From Spirosoma fluviale (GTDB lineage Bacteria > Bacteroidota > Bacteroidia > Cytophagales > Spirosomataceae), in contig NZ_OCNH01000003.1 in NCBI RefSeq assembly GCF_900230225.1, positions 496,001 through 560,000 of the forward strand: 64,000 nucleotides of DNA, given 5' to 3'. The notes under the pieces were generated by a model that worked only from the letters and a program-made list of their open reading frames with translations, was not told the origin of the DNA and ran no database searches. A program made the translations under genes and the position numbers. Position 1 is the stretch's first letter; the number at the start of each line of letters is the position of its first letter. Shown piece after piece: positions 7,217-16,102 of the stretch.

Positions 7217-8872
7217 ATGCGTTTTTCTCTTTCTGTCTTGTTCGGCCTATTCGCTACTAATCTGGCATTGGCTCAATCAAATAATATACCAGCCGATGCT
7301 CAGCGCGTGGTTCAAACTGTACGGCCCGACGCCATTCGGAACCACATGCGCATTCTGGCAAATGATTCGCTGAAAGGCCGCAAGCCCGGCACACCTGGCT
7401 TTGCGATGGCGGCAGAGTACGTCATGGCGCAATTCAAAGCCCTTGGCCTGAAACCCGCCGGAGAGAACAATACCTATAAGCAGAATGTGCCGCTTCGACG
7501 GTGGGCAGTGCAGGAAGACAATAGCGCATTGGCGCTGATTCTAAACGGAAAGGAGCAACCGCTTGCTTATGGGAAACAATTCATTTACAGCCCGACGCCC
7601 GATCATGCCATTAGTGATATTACGGCCCCCGTCGTTTTTGTTGGCTTCGGCGTTACCGCACCCGAGCTGGGCTACGACGATTATACCGGCATTGACGTAA
7701 AAGGAAAAATCGTAGCCTTCCTGAACGGGGCACCGTCTACTTTCCCATCCAACCAGCGGGCGTATTACTCATCGGCGAAAGCTGAGAATGCCGTAGCGCA
7801 CGGAGCCATCGGTACGCTGGCGTTCAACTTGCCCACCGATCTGCGTAATCGAATCGAAACGGCGGCACCTCGTGCCCGCCAGGGTGTGTATCGCTGGGTA
7901 GACAAACAGGGGCATCCGCAACGAACCTATCCGGGTATACAGGCCGCTGCCTCGCTAAGTGATTCGACCGCCCGGCTGCTCTTTACCAACGCGGGTACAC
8001 CCATTAGGGAGATGTTTACCAAAGCGCAGAAGAACATTCCGCAAGCCTTCCCGCTGAACGTATCGGTACACATAAAAGCGCAAACCGATGTAGTAGAAGA
8101 TGTGGCCGGACTGAATCTGGTGGCCATACTGCCCGGCTCTGACCCGGTACTGAAAAATGAATACGTCGTGTTTGTCGCTCACCTCGACCATTTGGGTATT
8201 GGCCGGGTAGTGAAGGGCGATTCGATCAACAATGGGGCGCACGACAACGCATCGGGTGTCGCGATCAACCTCGAAACCGCCCGTTTATTCGCGTCCCTGC
8301 CGAAAGCACCCCGTCGCTCGATCCTCTTTGTGGGTGTTACCGGGGAAGAAATGGGGTTGCTCGGTTCAGATTATTTCGCCAGTAACCCAACGGTGCCGAA
8401 GGCCAATATCGTCGCCAATTCGACGCTGGATATGCCGTTTTTCTTCCATCCGTTGCTCGATATTGTGCCCTATGGCGCGGAGCATTCGAGTCTGAATGCC
8501 CCGGTTAAACAAGCCGCTGGGTTCCTGGGCGTTGGCATTAGTCCCGACCCAATTCCCGAACAGACCGTATTCATGCGGAGTGACCATTTCAGTTTTGTTC
8601 GGCAGGGTATTCCGGCGCTGTTCATCAAAAGTGGCTCGCAGACGGGTAATCCCGACCTCAACGGAACCAAGCTAAACCTCGACTGGCGGGCCACTATTTA
8701 CCATACCCCACAGGATGATATGAACCAGCCGTTTGACTTTAATGCGGCTGGTAAACACGCGCAACTGCAATTTCTGGTGGGTTATTTAACCGCTCAGGCC
8801 GACCAGCGACCTGTCTGGAACAAAGGTGATTTCTTCGGGACAAAGTTCGGGAAAGACAGTGCCGCGAAATGA
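7217..8872 (+). CDS. Secreted M28-family metallopeptidase with PA domain
   Basis: A 551-residue exported zinc aminopeptidase. A signal peptide (MRFSLSVLFGLFATNLALAQ) is followed by an N-terminal helix region and a protease-associated insert (about residues 135-175, VVFVGFGVTAPELGYDDYTG). The catalytic domain then shows the co-catalytic ligands in order: HLDHLG near 322, NNGAHDNASG near 340, GEEMGLLGS near 376, STLDMP near 400 and IYHTPQDD near 495. M28 enzymes of this class remove N-terminal residues from peptides. It probably acts in the periplasm or outside the cell. It has no obvious operon partner. Confidence 0.9.
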   Translation: MRFSLSVLFGLFATNLALAQSNNIPADAQRVVQTVRPDAIRNHMRILANDSLKGRKPGTPGFAMAAEYVMAQFKALGLKPAGENNTYKQNVPLRRWAVQEDNSALALILNGKEQPLAYGKQFIYSPTPDHAISDITAPVVFVGFGVTAPELGYDDYTGIDVKGKIVAFLNGAPSTFPSNQRAYYSSAKAENAVAHGAIGTLAFNLPTDLRNRIETAAPRARQGVYRWVDKQGHPQRTYPGIQAAASLSDSTARLLFTNAGTPIREMFTKAQKNIPQAFPLNVSVHIKAQTDVVEDVAGLNLVAILPGSDPVLKNEYVVFVAHLDHLGIGRVVKGDSINNGAHDNASGVAINLETARLFASLPKAPRRSILFVGVTGEEMGLLGSDYFASNPTVPKANIVANSTLDMPFFFHPLLDIVPYGAEHSSLNAPVKQAAGFLGVGISPDPIPEQTVFMRSDHFSFVRQGIPALFIKSGSQTGNPDLNGTKLNLDWRATIYHTPQDDMNQPFDFNAAGKHAQLQFLVGYLTAQADQRPVWNKGDFFGTKFGKDSAAK

Positions 8873-9028
8873 AATAGTATATAAAAACATATTAATGTGT
8901 TAATTTACCTCATAGGCGACTGAGTATATTTAACTATCTTTTAATTATCGTCAATACCCTTTAAACGCAACTTTACGGTTAACAAACTAAGAGGTAATCA
9001 AGTGTTGAGACCCTACTTAGGCTAACCA

Positions 9029-10330
9029 ATGATTTTGCGAAAACTGATCGAATACCTTCTGTGCATGAGCGTCGTTTTCACGGCCTCTGCACAGACAACG
9101 CTAACCCTGCGGCAGACGCTCCAGCAGGTACGCGAAAACAGTCCGGCCCTGCGTGTTGAACGGTTAAATATCAACGCAACTCAGGCCGACCAGATAACGG
9201 CCAACCTCCGGCCGAACCCGGTGCTTAATAATCAGACTCTTTTTCAACTGGCACAACCGACGGGTGCTTCGGCACCACTGCCCGGTGCCGAAGGAGTGGG
9301 TGTGCTGAACCGCCAGCGACGACAGTTCTGGCTTCAGGCAACCAAAGAGTTCGACATTCATAATAAACGTACGTATCGAAACCGTTTTGCCGAAGCCAAC
9401 ACAAATTTGGCGGTGCAGAGCGTAGCCGAAACCGAACGGGGAATCCTGTTCGATGCGGCCAACCGCTACCTCGATGCGTGGTATGCCCGTGTGCAACTGG
9501 CTCTTCTCCAGCGAGCCAAAGCCAACGTCGATACGCTGGTGCAGTTAAACAAAGTACGGCTTAAGAATCTGGTCATCACAGAGACCGACCTCACCCGGAC
9601 GCAGCTAATATCTGACCAGTACGACATCCAGACTCGCACGGCCCAGCAGGATGTGCGTAACCGCCTGAACGAACTGCGGTTGGTTGTGGGAGTTGCCGAC
9701 AGCATCAATGTGGCGCTGAACGACTCGATCATTAATCCTGCTTTTACCAACCCATTAAGCTTGTACCCGACGGTAAGTGCCAGTGCTGACAGCTTGTTAC
9801 AACTGGCAATTACGTCCCGTACCGACGTGCGCGTAGCCGAAGCCAATCTGGAAACCGCCCGCCGTAATGTCGACCTCCAGCAGGTGCTTGCCAAACCCCG
9901 CAACGAAGCCGGGTTGATCTGGAATCCACAAAATTCCGTCCCTTACGCAGGTGTTTTCCTAACCCTCGAACTACCGGTTTACAGCCGCAATCAGGGTGAA
10001 ATTCAGAAATCGCGGGTATTGCAGGAACAGGCGGGCCAGGCCGCTGCGCTGGTACAGACACGGATACGGTCGGAGGTGGAAACGGCCTATCAGTCGTTTG
10101 CCACCAGTCGGCAGAACATCGACCGCTATGTGGATATACGGCGCGATGCCGACCGCGTGCTGGCATCTGTTCGCTATGCCTATTTGCGCGGGGCCACCAC
10201 CTTAATTGATTTGCTCCAGGCCCAAACGTCGTGGTTCGATACCCAGACCGCCTATTATCAGGCCCTCTATACACACCGCCAAAACTACGTCCGACTGCTG
10301 TACGCAACCGGGCAAATCAACACGTACTGA
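9029..10330 (+). CDS. TolC-family outer-membrane channel of a metal efflux system
   Basis: First gene of a three-gene RND efflux operon. The 433 residues carry a signal peptide ending near TASAQ, then two outer-membrane-efflux repeats, each with a long coiled-coil helix. The motif LRQTLQQVRENSPALRVER at the mature N-terminus is typical of CzcC/CusC relatives. It should form the trimeric beta-barrel and periplasmic tunnel that lets the pump discharge outside. The stop is only two bases before the adaptor start, so translation is probably coupled. Metal specificity comes from the pump, which has a CzcA-type motif. Confidence 0.88.
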   Translation: MILRKLIEYLLCMSVVFTASAQTTLTLRQTLQQVRENSPALRVERLNINATQADQITANLRPNPVLNNQTLFQLAQPTGASAPLPGAEGVGVLNRQRRQFWLQATKEFDIHNKRTYRNRFAEANTNLAVQSVAETERGILFDAANRYLDAWYARVQLALLQRAKANVDTLVQLNKVRLKNLVITETDLTRTQLISDQYDIQTRTAQQDVRNRLNELRLVVGVADSINVALNDSIINPAFTNPLSLYPTVSASADSLLQLAITSRTDVRVAEANLETARRNVDLQQVLAKPRNEAGLIWNPQNSVPYAGVFLTLELPVYSRNQGEIQKSRVLQEQAGQAAALVQTRIRSEVETAYQSFATSRQNIDRYVDIRRDADRVLASVRYAYLRGATTLIDLLQAQTSWFDTQTAYYQALYTHRQNYVRLLYATGQINTY

Positions 10331-10332
10331 GC

Positions 10333-11295
10333 ATGAAATTTCATCCTATAATCTTGCTGGCTCTCCTGACGGTTGCGGCCTGCAAAGACAAGCCAAAGCC
10401 GGTTGTTACGTCTCCGCCCCGCCCAACCACCAGTACCGATGGGAGCCGCATCAGTTTTCCGGATTCGGTGATGATGCGGGCATTTACGACGCAGCCTGCC
10501 CGTTCGGGAGCTATCCATACCGATTTTTCGGCACCCGGCCACGTGGCGGCTATGGTCGTGCGTTCCAGCGAAAACCCGGCCGAGCGACTCGTTCTGTTCG
10601 ATGATCCTGGTTTGTCAGACAACTATACGGCCATTTTGCAGCACCGGATCAACATTCAGACGGAGCGCGGCAACCTGGAACGGGTAAAGGATTTACAGGC
10701 GCATGGCGCGGCTTCGGGCAAAGAAGTGATCGAAGCACAAACCCAGCTAGCCAACGAAGAAGCTGCAATAATTTCGGATGAAGCGACGCTCAAGCTGGCC
10801 GGTTTCGACCCCGAAGCCCTACGCACAGCCCGACCCAATACCATTCTGGTCGTTTGTGAAATTCCGGAAAATCAGTTTGGTAGTATTCGGCGGGGGCTAA
10901 ACTGTACGCTAAACTTTACGGCTTTCCCGAACGAGCGGTTTGCCGGTCGGATCGACAATGTGAATGATTACGTGGATAACACCACTCGCCAGATAAAACT
11001 GCGCATTTCGGTGGCCAACCCCGACGGGCGGCTCAAAGCGGGCATGTTTGCCACGGCTGAGTTTGGCATCAAAGAGGCTGGGCAGTTTATAACCGTCTCG
11101 CGCGATGCCATTGTAACGGTGCAGGGACGCGATTACGTCTTTGTCCGAACCGCCCCGCAAGTCATTGAACGACGACCTGTCGAACTTGGCCAGCAGCGGG
11201 AAGATCGGGTGGTGGTGCAAAACGGCTTGAAAGAAAGCGACCAGGTCGTTACGGCCAATGTTTTGCAATTGAAAGGATTGAGTTTTGGGTACTAG
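10333..11295 (+). CDS. RND efflux periplasmic adaptor lipoprotein
   Basis: A 320-residue membrane-fusion protein linking pump and channel. Starting at the ATG at 10333, the protein begins with a lipoprotein signal (LLALLTVAACKDKPKP). This start lies just after the TolC stop; an upstream in-frame ATG at 10231 lies inside the preceding gene and is rejected. A helical hairpin (about residues 95-155) is followed by beta-barrel and membrane-proximal domains (FPNERFAGRIDNVNDYVDN, then GMFATAEFG). The usual lipoyl half-motifs on both sides of the hairpin are hard to find and the chain is short for the family, a variant also seen, from memory, in Bacteroidota metal-efflux adaptors. Confidence 0.85.
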   Translation: MKFHPIILLALLTVAACKDKPKPVVTSPPRPTTSTDGSRISFPDSVMMRAFTTQPARSGAIHTDFSAPGHVAAMVVRSSENPAERLVLFDDPGLSDNYTAILQHRINIQTERGNLERVKDLQAHGAASGKEVIEAQTQLANEEAAIISDEATLKLAGFDPEALRTARPNTILVVCEIPENQFGSIRRGLNCTLNFTAFPNERFAGRIDNVNDYVDNTTRQIKLRISVANPDGRLKAGMFATAEFGIKEAGQFITVSRDAIVTVQGRDYVFVRTAPQVIERRPVELGQQREDRVVVQNGLKESDQVVTANVLQLKGLSFGY

Positions 11296-11397
11296 GTAGG
11301 GTACAGCATCCTGCTGTACCAGCCGTGGTAACGGCTAATATGTATGTAGATAGTAAAGTTAGCCTGGCGGCTGGTACAGCAGGATGCTGTACCCTAC
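11296..11397. repeat. Inverted-repeat element with perfect 30-bp arms
   Basis: Arms at 11296-11325 and 11368-11397 are exact reverse complements over 30 bases. Each arm also contains its own palindrome (GTACAGCA, TCC, TGCTGTAC). The element exactly fills the gap between the adaptor stop and the pump start at 11402, inside an operon. Its right arm (AGCCTGGCGGCTGG then ACAGCAGGATGC) is homologous to the arm of the element at 55992-56108, so both belong to one family. Confidence 0.85.
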
Positions 11398-11401
11398 AAT
11401 T

Positions 11402-14400
11402 ATGATTCAGAAACTAATAGTATTCTCCCTCAAAAACCGCTGGGTCGTTGTTGGCCTTGCGGTGGCGATTATGGGGCTGGGGTTGTGGTGCTTCAAACTG
11501 CTGAAGATTGAGGCCTACCCCGATATTGCCGATACCAACGTTATCGTAATTGCTAAATACGATGGGCGGGCGGCTGAGGAAGTCGAACAACAGGTCACAA
11601 TTCCCATCGAGCGGGTGCTGAACAGCGTACCCCACGTAACGGACCGCCGGTCGCGGACGATCTTTGGGTTGTCTGTCGTGCAGTTGAACTTTGACGAGAC
11701 GGTTACCGATTACTTTGCCCGTCAGCAGGTCATGGAACGGCTCGCGGGCGCGCAGTTGCCGGATGGTGTCTCGCCCGAACTGGCCCCGTTGACGACGGCG
11801 GTCGGTGAAATTTACCGCTATGTCATTGAGGCTCCGGCCAGCATGACGCCCATGCAACTGCGCGATTTGCAGGACTGGGTGATCATTCCGCAATTACTTC
11901 AGGTGCCCGGTCTGGCTGATGTGACGACTTTTGGCGGGCCTATCAAACAGTATCAGGTGATACCGGACCCGGCCAAGCTCCGTAAGTTCGACCTGACGTT
12001 ACAGGATGTGATCGAAGCGGTTCAAAAGAACAACCAGAACACGGGCGGTAATGTCATTTCGCGCGGTGGACAGGGCTTTGCCGTGCGGGGGTTGGGTGCG
12101 CTCAAATCGCCCGACGATGTGCAGAATATCGTGCTGAAAGCCAACGAAGGCGTGCCCGTTCTGGTACGCGACGTTGCCAGTGTCGAAATTAATCCACCCT
12201 CGCCATCGGGTATTCTGGGCTACCGTATTCCAGACGAAAAGCTGGACGTCGTTGGGGCTACCGAAGGTATCGTCCTGCTGCGCCGGGGCGAGAACCCGAG
12301 CGAGGTGCTGGAATTACTCAAAGAGAAAATTGCCGACCTCGAAGCACGCGAACTGCCCAAAGGGGTTCATTTGCGGATATTATACGATCGGGGTTTCCTG
12401 ATCGACCACTCGCTGGAAACGGTGGCGCATACGCTTATCGAAGGGATTTCAATTGTGGCTATTCTGCTCGTGCTGTTTCTGGGAAGCCTGCGGGCGGCTC
12501 TGGTCGTTACAGTCACCATTCCGTTTTCACTGCTGTTCGCGTTCATCCTGATGAAACTGGTGGGTATTCCGGCCAACTTGCTGTCGTTGGGCGCTATCGA
12601 CTTCGGGATCATTGTGGACGGCGCCAGCGTCATGGCCGAACATCTTATCAGGCGATACCGATCGTCCGGTCCCGCTGACCGCAATCAGGGCATCGTGAAC
12701 GTAACGGCTCGTTCGGCGGGGGAAGTGGCGCGGGAGATTTTTTTCTCCGTAACCATCATCATTCTGGCCTACCTGCCCATTTTGCTGATGCAGCGGGTGG
12801 AAGGGAAACTGTTCAGTCCGATGGCCCTGACGCTGTCGTTTGCGGTGATTGGGTCGCTGATCTGTGCGCTTACGGTCATTCCGGTGTTGATCTCGTTTGC
12901 CTTCCGCAAAGTGCTCGCGCCTAATGGCAAGCCGCTGAAAGAACATAAAAACTTCCTGCTGTCGCCACTGGAGCGGGGGTACCAATGGCTGCTCAAATCG
13001 ACCTTGTTCAAAGCGCCGGGCGTGGTGGTGGGTGTCGGCATGACCCTTGTGCTGGTTATGATCGGCTTTGGGCTCAAATTGGGTACGGAGTTTCTGCCCG
13101 AACTGGACGAAGGGTCTATTTTCATGCGGGCCTTCATGCCGTCGGGCATTACGATTCAGGAAAATGCCAAGATCGCGCCCAAAATCCGGGAGATCATCAG
13201 CAGTTATAAACCGGTCAGTTTTGTGATCACCCAAACGGGCCGCAACGACGACGGTACCGACCCGTTCCCCACCGACCGAACCGAAATTCTGGTGGGTCTG
13301 AAAGATTACAGCACCTGGTCGGATACGATTTCGAAGAAGGAAATTGTCCGCTCCATGCAGACCAAGTTGCAGGAAACCTTTCCGGGCGCTTTCTTCTCGT
13401 CGGGTCAGCCCATCATCGACCAGGTTATGGAAATCGTGACGGGCAGTGCCGCCGACCTGGCCATCTCCGTCGTCGGGAATGACCTGACCCTGATGCGGGC
13501 TAAAGCGGATAGCATTGCCGCCCTGGTGAAGGGCATGAACGGAGCCGTATCGGTGAATATCGAGCAGGAGGGGCCGCAAGACCAATTGGCGATTAATATT
13601 AACCGTCCGGCGGCTGCCCGCTATGGGATCAACGTGGCCGAAATCGAAAACATGATCGAAGCGGCCATTGGCGGTAAAGCCATCGGAACGATTTACGACG
13701 AAGCCAAGCGGTATGATATTGTGGTGCGCTTCACGCCCGAAAGCCGGGGCAGTATCGACGCCATCCGGTTGTTGCAGGTGCCGTCGGCGACGGGGGCGCT
13801 GATTCCGATGAGCGAACTCGCCGACATTCATTATGTGCAGGGCCAGACGAACATTTACCGGATCAACGGCAAACGGATGGTGACGGTGCGCACCAACATT
13901 CGGGGTCGCGATCAGGGCGGGTTTGTGAAAGAGATTAGTGAGAAGGTACGCCAGCACGTGAAAATTCCGGAAGGCTACAGCGTCATCTACGGCGGGCAAT
14001 ACGAAAACCTGGAGCGGGCGGGCGGGCAACTGTCCATTTCGATTCCGCTAACGATTGTGGTGGTGTTCCTGTTTCTGTTCATGCTCTACGGCAATGTCCG
14101 CGACACCTTGCTGACGCTCACCTGTTTGCTGTTTGCGCTGGCGGGTGGTATCGGTGCCCTGTTATTGCGGGGGTATAACTTCAACGTTTCGGCGGGCGTG
14201 GGCTTCGTGTCGATCTTCGGTATTTCGGTGATGGCGGGCGTATTACTCGTGTCGGCCCTCAACCGAAACCTGATGAGCAGTACAAAATCCTTAAAGGAAG
14301 TTACCATCGAAACGGCGCAGGAGCAGTTCCGGGCCATCATGGCGATCATGGTCGTGGCGATCATCGGTCTGGTGCCAGCCGCTATCTCAAGCGGCATCGG

Positions 14401-14584
14401 CTCCGACGTGCAGCGCCCTCTGGCTACGGTCATCATCGGTGGCCTGACGACGACGCTGTTTTTCGCCCCGCTCATCATCCCGCCCCTGTTCTACCTCGTT
14501 AACCGCAAACGTCCCCGTCCAACCCCGCTGGATTCATCAGGTCACCATGTGCCAGAAGCGATAGAAGAAGGGACGGAGATGTAG
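11402..14584 (+). CDS. Heavy-metal RND efflux pump, CzcA/CusA family
   Basis: A 1060-residue inner-membrane proton antiporter with twelve expected transmembrane helices and two large periplasmic loops. DFGIIVDGASVMAE, beginning at D400 in the fourth helix, matches the DFG...DGA signature of the Co/Zn/Cd (HME1-type) pumps rather than the Cu/Ag form. Metal-sensing periplasmic sequences and FLPELDEGSIF, which opens the second half, are also typical. The start is set at 11402 (MIQKLIVFSLKNRW); ORF residues before it fall in the repeat element. It is the third gene of the operon and should export divalent metal ions through the upstream adaptor and channel. Confidence 0.92.
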   Translation: MIQKLIVFSLKNRWVVVGLAVAIMGLGLWCFKLLKIEAYPDIADTNVIVIAKYDGRAAEEVEQQVTIPIERVLNSVPHVTDRRSRTIFGLSVVQLNFDETVTDYFARQQVMERLAGAQLPDGVSPELAPLTTAVGEIYRYVIEAPASMTPMQLRDLQDWVIIPQLLQVPGLADVTTFGGPIKQYQVIPDPAKLRKFDLTLQDVIEAVQKNNQNTGGNVISRGGQGFAVRGLGALKSPDDVQNIVLKANEGVPVLVRDVASVEINPPSPSGILGYRIPDEKLDVVGATEGIVLLRRGENPSEVLELLKEKIADLEARELPKGVHLRILYDRGFLIDHSLETVAHTLIEGISIVAILLVLFLGSLRAALVVTVTIPFSLLFAFILMKLVGIPANLLSLGAIDFGIIVDGASVMAEHLIRRYRSSGPADRNQGIVNVTARSAGEVAREIFFSVTIIILAYLPILLMQRVEGKLFSPMALTLSFAVIGSLICALTVIPVLISFAFRKVLAPNGKPLKEHKNFLLSPLERGYQWLLKSTLFKAPGVVVGVGMTLVLVMIGFGLKLGTEFLPELDEGSIFMRAFMPSGITIQENAKIAPKIREIISSYKPVSFVITQTGRNDDGTDPFPTDRTEILVGLKDYSTWSDTISKKEIVRSMQTKLQETFPGAFFSSGQPIIDQVMEIVTGSAADLAISVVGNDLTLMRAKADSIAALVKGMNGAVSVNIEQEGPQDQLAININRPAAARYGINVAEIENMIEAAIGGKAIGTIYDEAKRYDIVVRFTPESRGSIDAIRLLQVPSATGALIPMSELADIHYVQGQTNIYRINGKRMVTVRTNIRGRDQGGFVKEISEKVRQHVKIPEGYSVIYGGQYENLERAGGQLSISIPLTIVVVFLFLFMLYGNVRDTLLTLTCLLFALAGGIGALLLRGYNFNVSAGVGFVSIFGISVMAGVLLVSALNRNLMSSTKSLKEVTIETAQEQFRAIMAIMVVAIIGLVPAAISSGIGSDVQRPLATVIIGGLTTTLFFAPLIIPPLFYLVNRKRPRPTPLDSSGHHVPEAIEEGTEM

Positions 14585-14597
14585 TGGTATTTACCGA

Positions 14598-14888
14598 CAA
14601 CCCTGAAAGGGTTGACTATGGATAACCCCGGGCGTTAGTCCGGGGTTATTCGCTATCGGGACAGCACGCAACCCCGACGGGGTTGACTGTGTAGGGCGTC
14701 GTATATAATCAAGATACTACCTACTACCTACTACCTACTACCTACTACCTGTGCCTGCTATCTGTCACCTGCTACCCGAGCTACCTGCCCCTGCCCCCTG
14801 CCCCCTGTCTCTGCCTCCTGCTACCTGTCTCTGCCCCCTGCCACCGGATTGCATCCGGGGTTATCCAGAGTCAACCCCTTCGGGGTTG
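14598..14888. repeat. Composite palindromic element A
   Basis: Forward modules: CAACCCTGAAAGGGTTGA (14598-14615), a 10-bp hairpin ATAACCCCGG/CCGGGGTTAT (14622-14649) and CAACCCCGACGGGGTTGA (14669-14686). Reverse-orientation modules follow at 14844-14866 (CCGGATTGCATCCGGGGTTATC) and 14872-14888 (CAACCCC, TTC, GGGGTTG). Between them is a CT-rich spacer. The same module set recurs at 15903-16097. The element lies between the convergent ends of the RND pump and the quinone oxidoreductase and supplies the oxidoreductase stop codon; it may also act as a bidirectional terminator. Confidence 0.75.
14716..14750. repeat. Heptamer tandem repeat (ACTACCT, five units)
   Basis: Five exact copies of ACTACCT, followed to about 14842 by a degenerate CT-rich run built from CTGCCCC, CTACCTG and CTGTCTC variants. 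It is inside element A. Nothing coding is supported here. Confidence 0.85.
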
Positions 14889-15866
14889 GGGGGTTGTTTT
14901 GGTTGGTACTTCCAGGATAATCTTGCCGATGTGCTCACTACTCGCCATCAGGTCCTGGGCTTTTCCGGCTTCGGCTAGCGGGAGGCTGCGGTATACGATG
15001 GGTTTTATCTGACCGGTCGTGAGGAGGGGCCAGACCTGCTTTTCAATGTCGGCGGTGAGGGCGGCTTTAAAATTGGCGTCTCTTGGTTTTAACATGCTGC
15101 CGCTGATGGTAATGCGCTTTTGCATCAGCGTTGGGATGTGAATCTGGCTGTCGGCTCCCTGCATGGCGTTGATGAACATCAGTCGGCCGTCGGTGGCGAG
15201 CAGACGCAGGTTTTTGGGCGTGTAGTCGCCCCCAACCATGTCCAGAATGACGTTTATTTCGACTCCATCGAGGGCTTTCTCAAAGTCTTCGTTCCGGTAG
15301 TTAATGCAGTTTATGGCCCCCAATTGTTCGCAGAAAGCACATTTGTCGTCGGTCCCCGCCGTGGCGTAGGCGTTGGCTCCGAACGCTTTAGCCAGTTGAA
15401 TGGCGGTTACCCCAATACCGCTACTGCCGCCGTGTACCAAAAAATTTTCACCTTTCGCCAGATGCCCCCACCGGAAAACCGTTGACCAGACCGTCAGTAT
15501 TGTTTCGGGCAACGAGGCCGCTTCAATAAAGCTTAGATTGGCCGGTACGGGCAGGCAATGGCGTTCGTCGACGGCTACGTATTCGGCATAACCACCCCCG
15601 CTGATGAGGGCGCAAACGGCATCGCCAACCTGCCAGCGATTTGCATCGGGGCCACAGGCCTCCACAATGCCAGCAACTTCCAGACCCGGAATCTGGCCGG
15701 ATGGGTCGGCACCGTACCCGCCCGTCCGCTGGTGAATATCGCTTCGGTTGACACCCACAGCCCGTACCCGGATAAGAACCTGTCCTGATGCTGGTTTTGG
15801 CGTGGCTTGCTCCTGTAAAGTAAGTACCGAGCTATCGCCGGGATGGGTGATGGTGATTGCTTTCAT
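14871..15866 (-). CDS. NAD(P)H-quinone oxidoreductase, zinc-independent MDR family
   Basis: A 331-residue medium-chain dehydrogenase/reductase of the quinone oxidoreductase (PIG3/QOR-like) group. It has a GroES-like N-terminal half (VRAVGVNRSDIHQRTG, GLEVAGIV) and a nucleotide-binding half with HGGSSGIGVTAIQLAKAFGA at about 146-165. The catalytic zinc ligands of alcohol dehydrogenases are absent, as in quinone reductases. It probably reduces quinones or similar carbonyls with NADPH in the cytoplasm. The last seven residues (TPQPRRG) and the TGA stop are encoded by palindromic element A, so the C-terminus has been rewritten by repeat insertion. Confidence 0.88.
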   Translation of the reverse strand: MKAITITHPGDSSVLTLQEQATPKPASGQVLIRVRAVGVNRSDIHQRTGGYGADPSGQIPGLEVAGIVEACGPDANRWQVGDAVCALISGGGYAEYVAVDERHCLPVPANLSFIEAASLPETILTVWSTVFRWGHLAKGENFLVHGGSSGIGVTAIQLAKAFGANAYATAGTDDKCAFCEQLGAINCINYRNEDFEKALDGVEINVILDMVGGDYTPKNLRLLATDGRLMFINAMQGADSQIHIPTLMQKRITISGSMLKPRDANFKAALTADIEKQVWPLLTTGQIKPIVYRSLPLAEAGKAQDLMASSEHIGKIILEVPTKTTPQPRRG

Positions 15867-15902
15867 AAAGTCGAGTTAGTCTAAATATGTTGAGCACAGT
15901 AC

Positions 15903-16097
15903 CAACCCTGAAAGGGTTGACGCTGGATAACCCCGGATGCAATCCGGGGGGTAGGGCAGTGGTAGGGTGTGGCACATCCTATAGGTATCGACCTCTACTG
16001 CTACCACCGTGTCTGTGTGGCTACACCTGCCTCTCTATGCTCTCTCCCTGCCCCGGATTGCATCCGGGGTTATCCGTAGTCAACCCCGAAGGGGTTG
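15903..16097. repeat. Composite palindromic element B
   Basis: Forward modules CAACCCTGAAAGGGTTGA (15903-15920) and ATAACCCCGGATGCAATCCGGGG (15927-15949) are repeated in reverse orientation at 16051-16075 and 16081-16097. This gives a 195-base inverted arrangement with a CT/GT-rich centre. It has the same modules in the same order as element A, on the other side of the quinone oxidoreductase gene. It fills the gap between that gene's start and the pseudouridine synthase stop. Confidence 0.75.
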
Positions 16098-16102
16098 TGA
16101 GC

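Noticed and set aside
10231..10332. Upstream start for the efflux adaptor
   Set aside because: It is inside the TolC gene; ATG 10333 gives a clean lipoprotein signal.
11296..11397. Rho-independent terminator between adaptor and pump
   Set aside because: No poly-T follows and it lies inside an operon; related sequence elsewhere shows it is a repeat family.
12527..14029. 500-residue minus-strand frame within the RND pump
   Set aside because: It is antisense to a well-matched pump, rich in His/Arg/Gln as typical antisense shadows, with no domain.
14598..16097. CRISPR array from repeated GGGGTTG hairpins
   Set aside because: Repeats are few, inverted, irregularly spaced and lack uniform spacers or cas genes.
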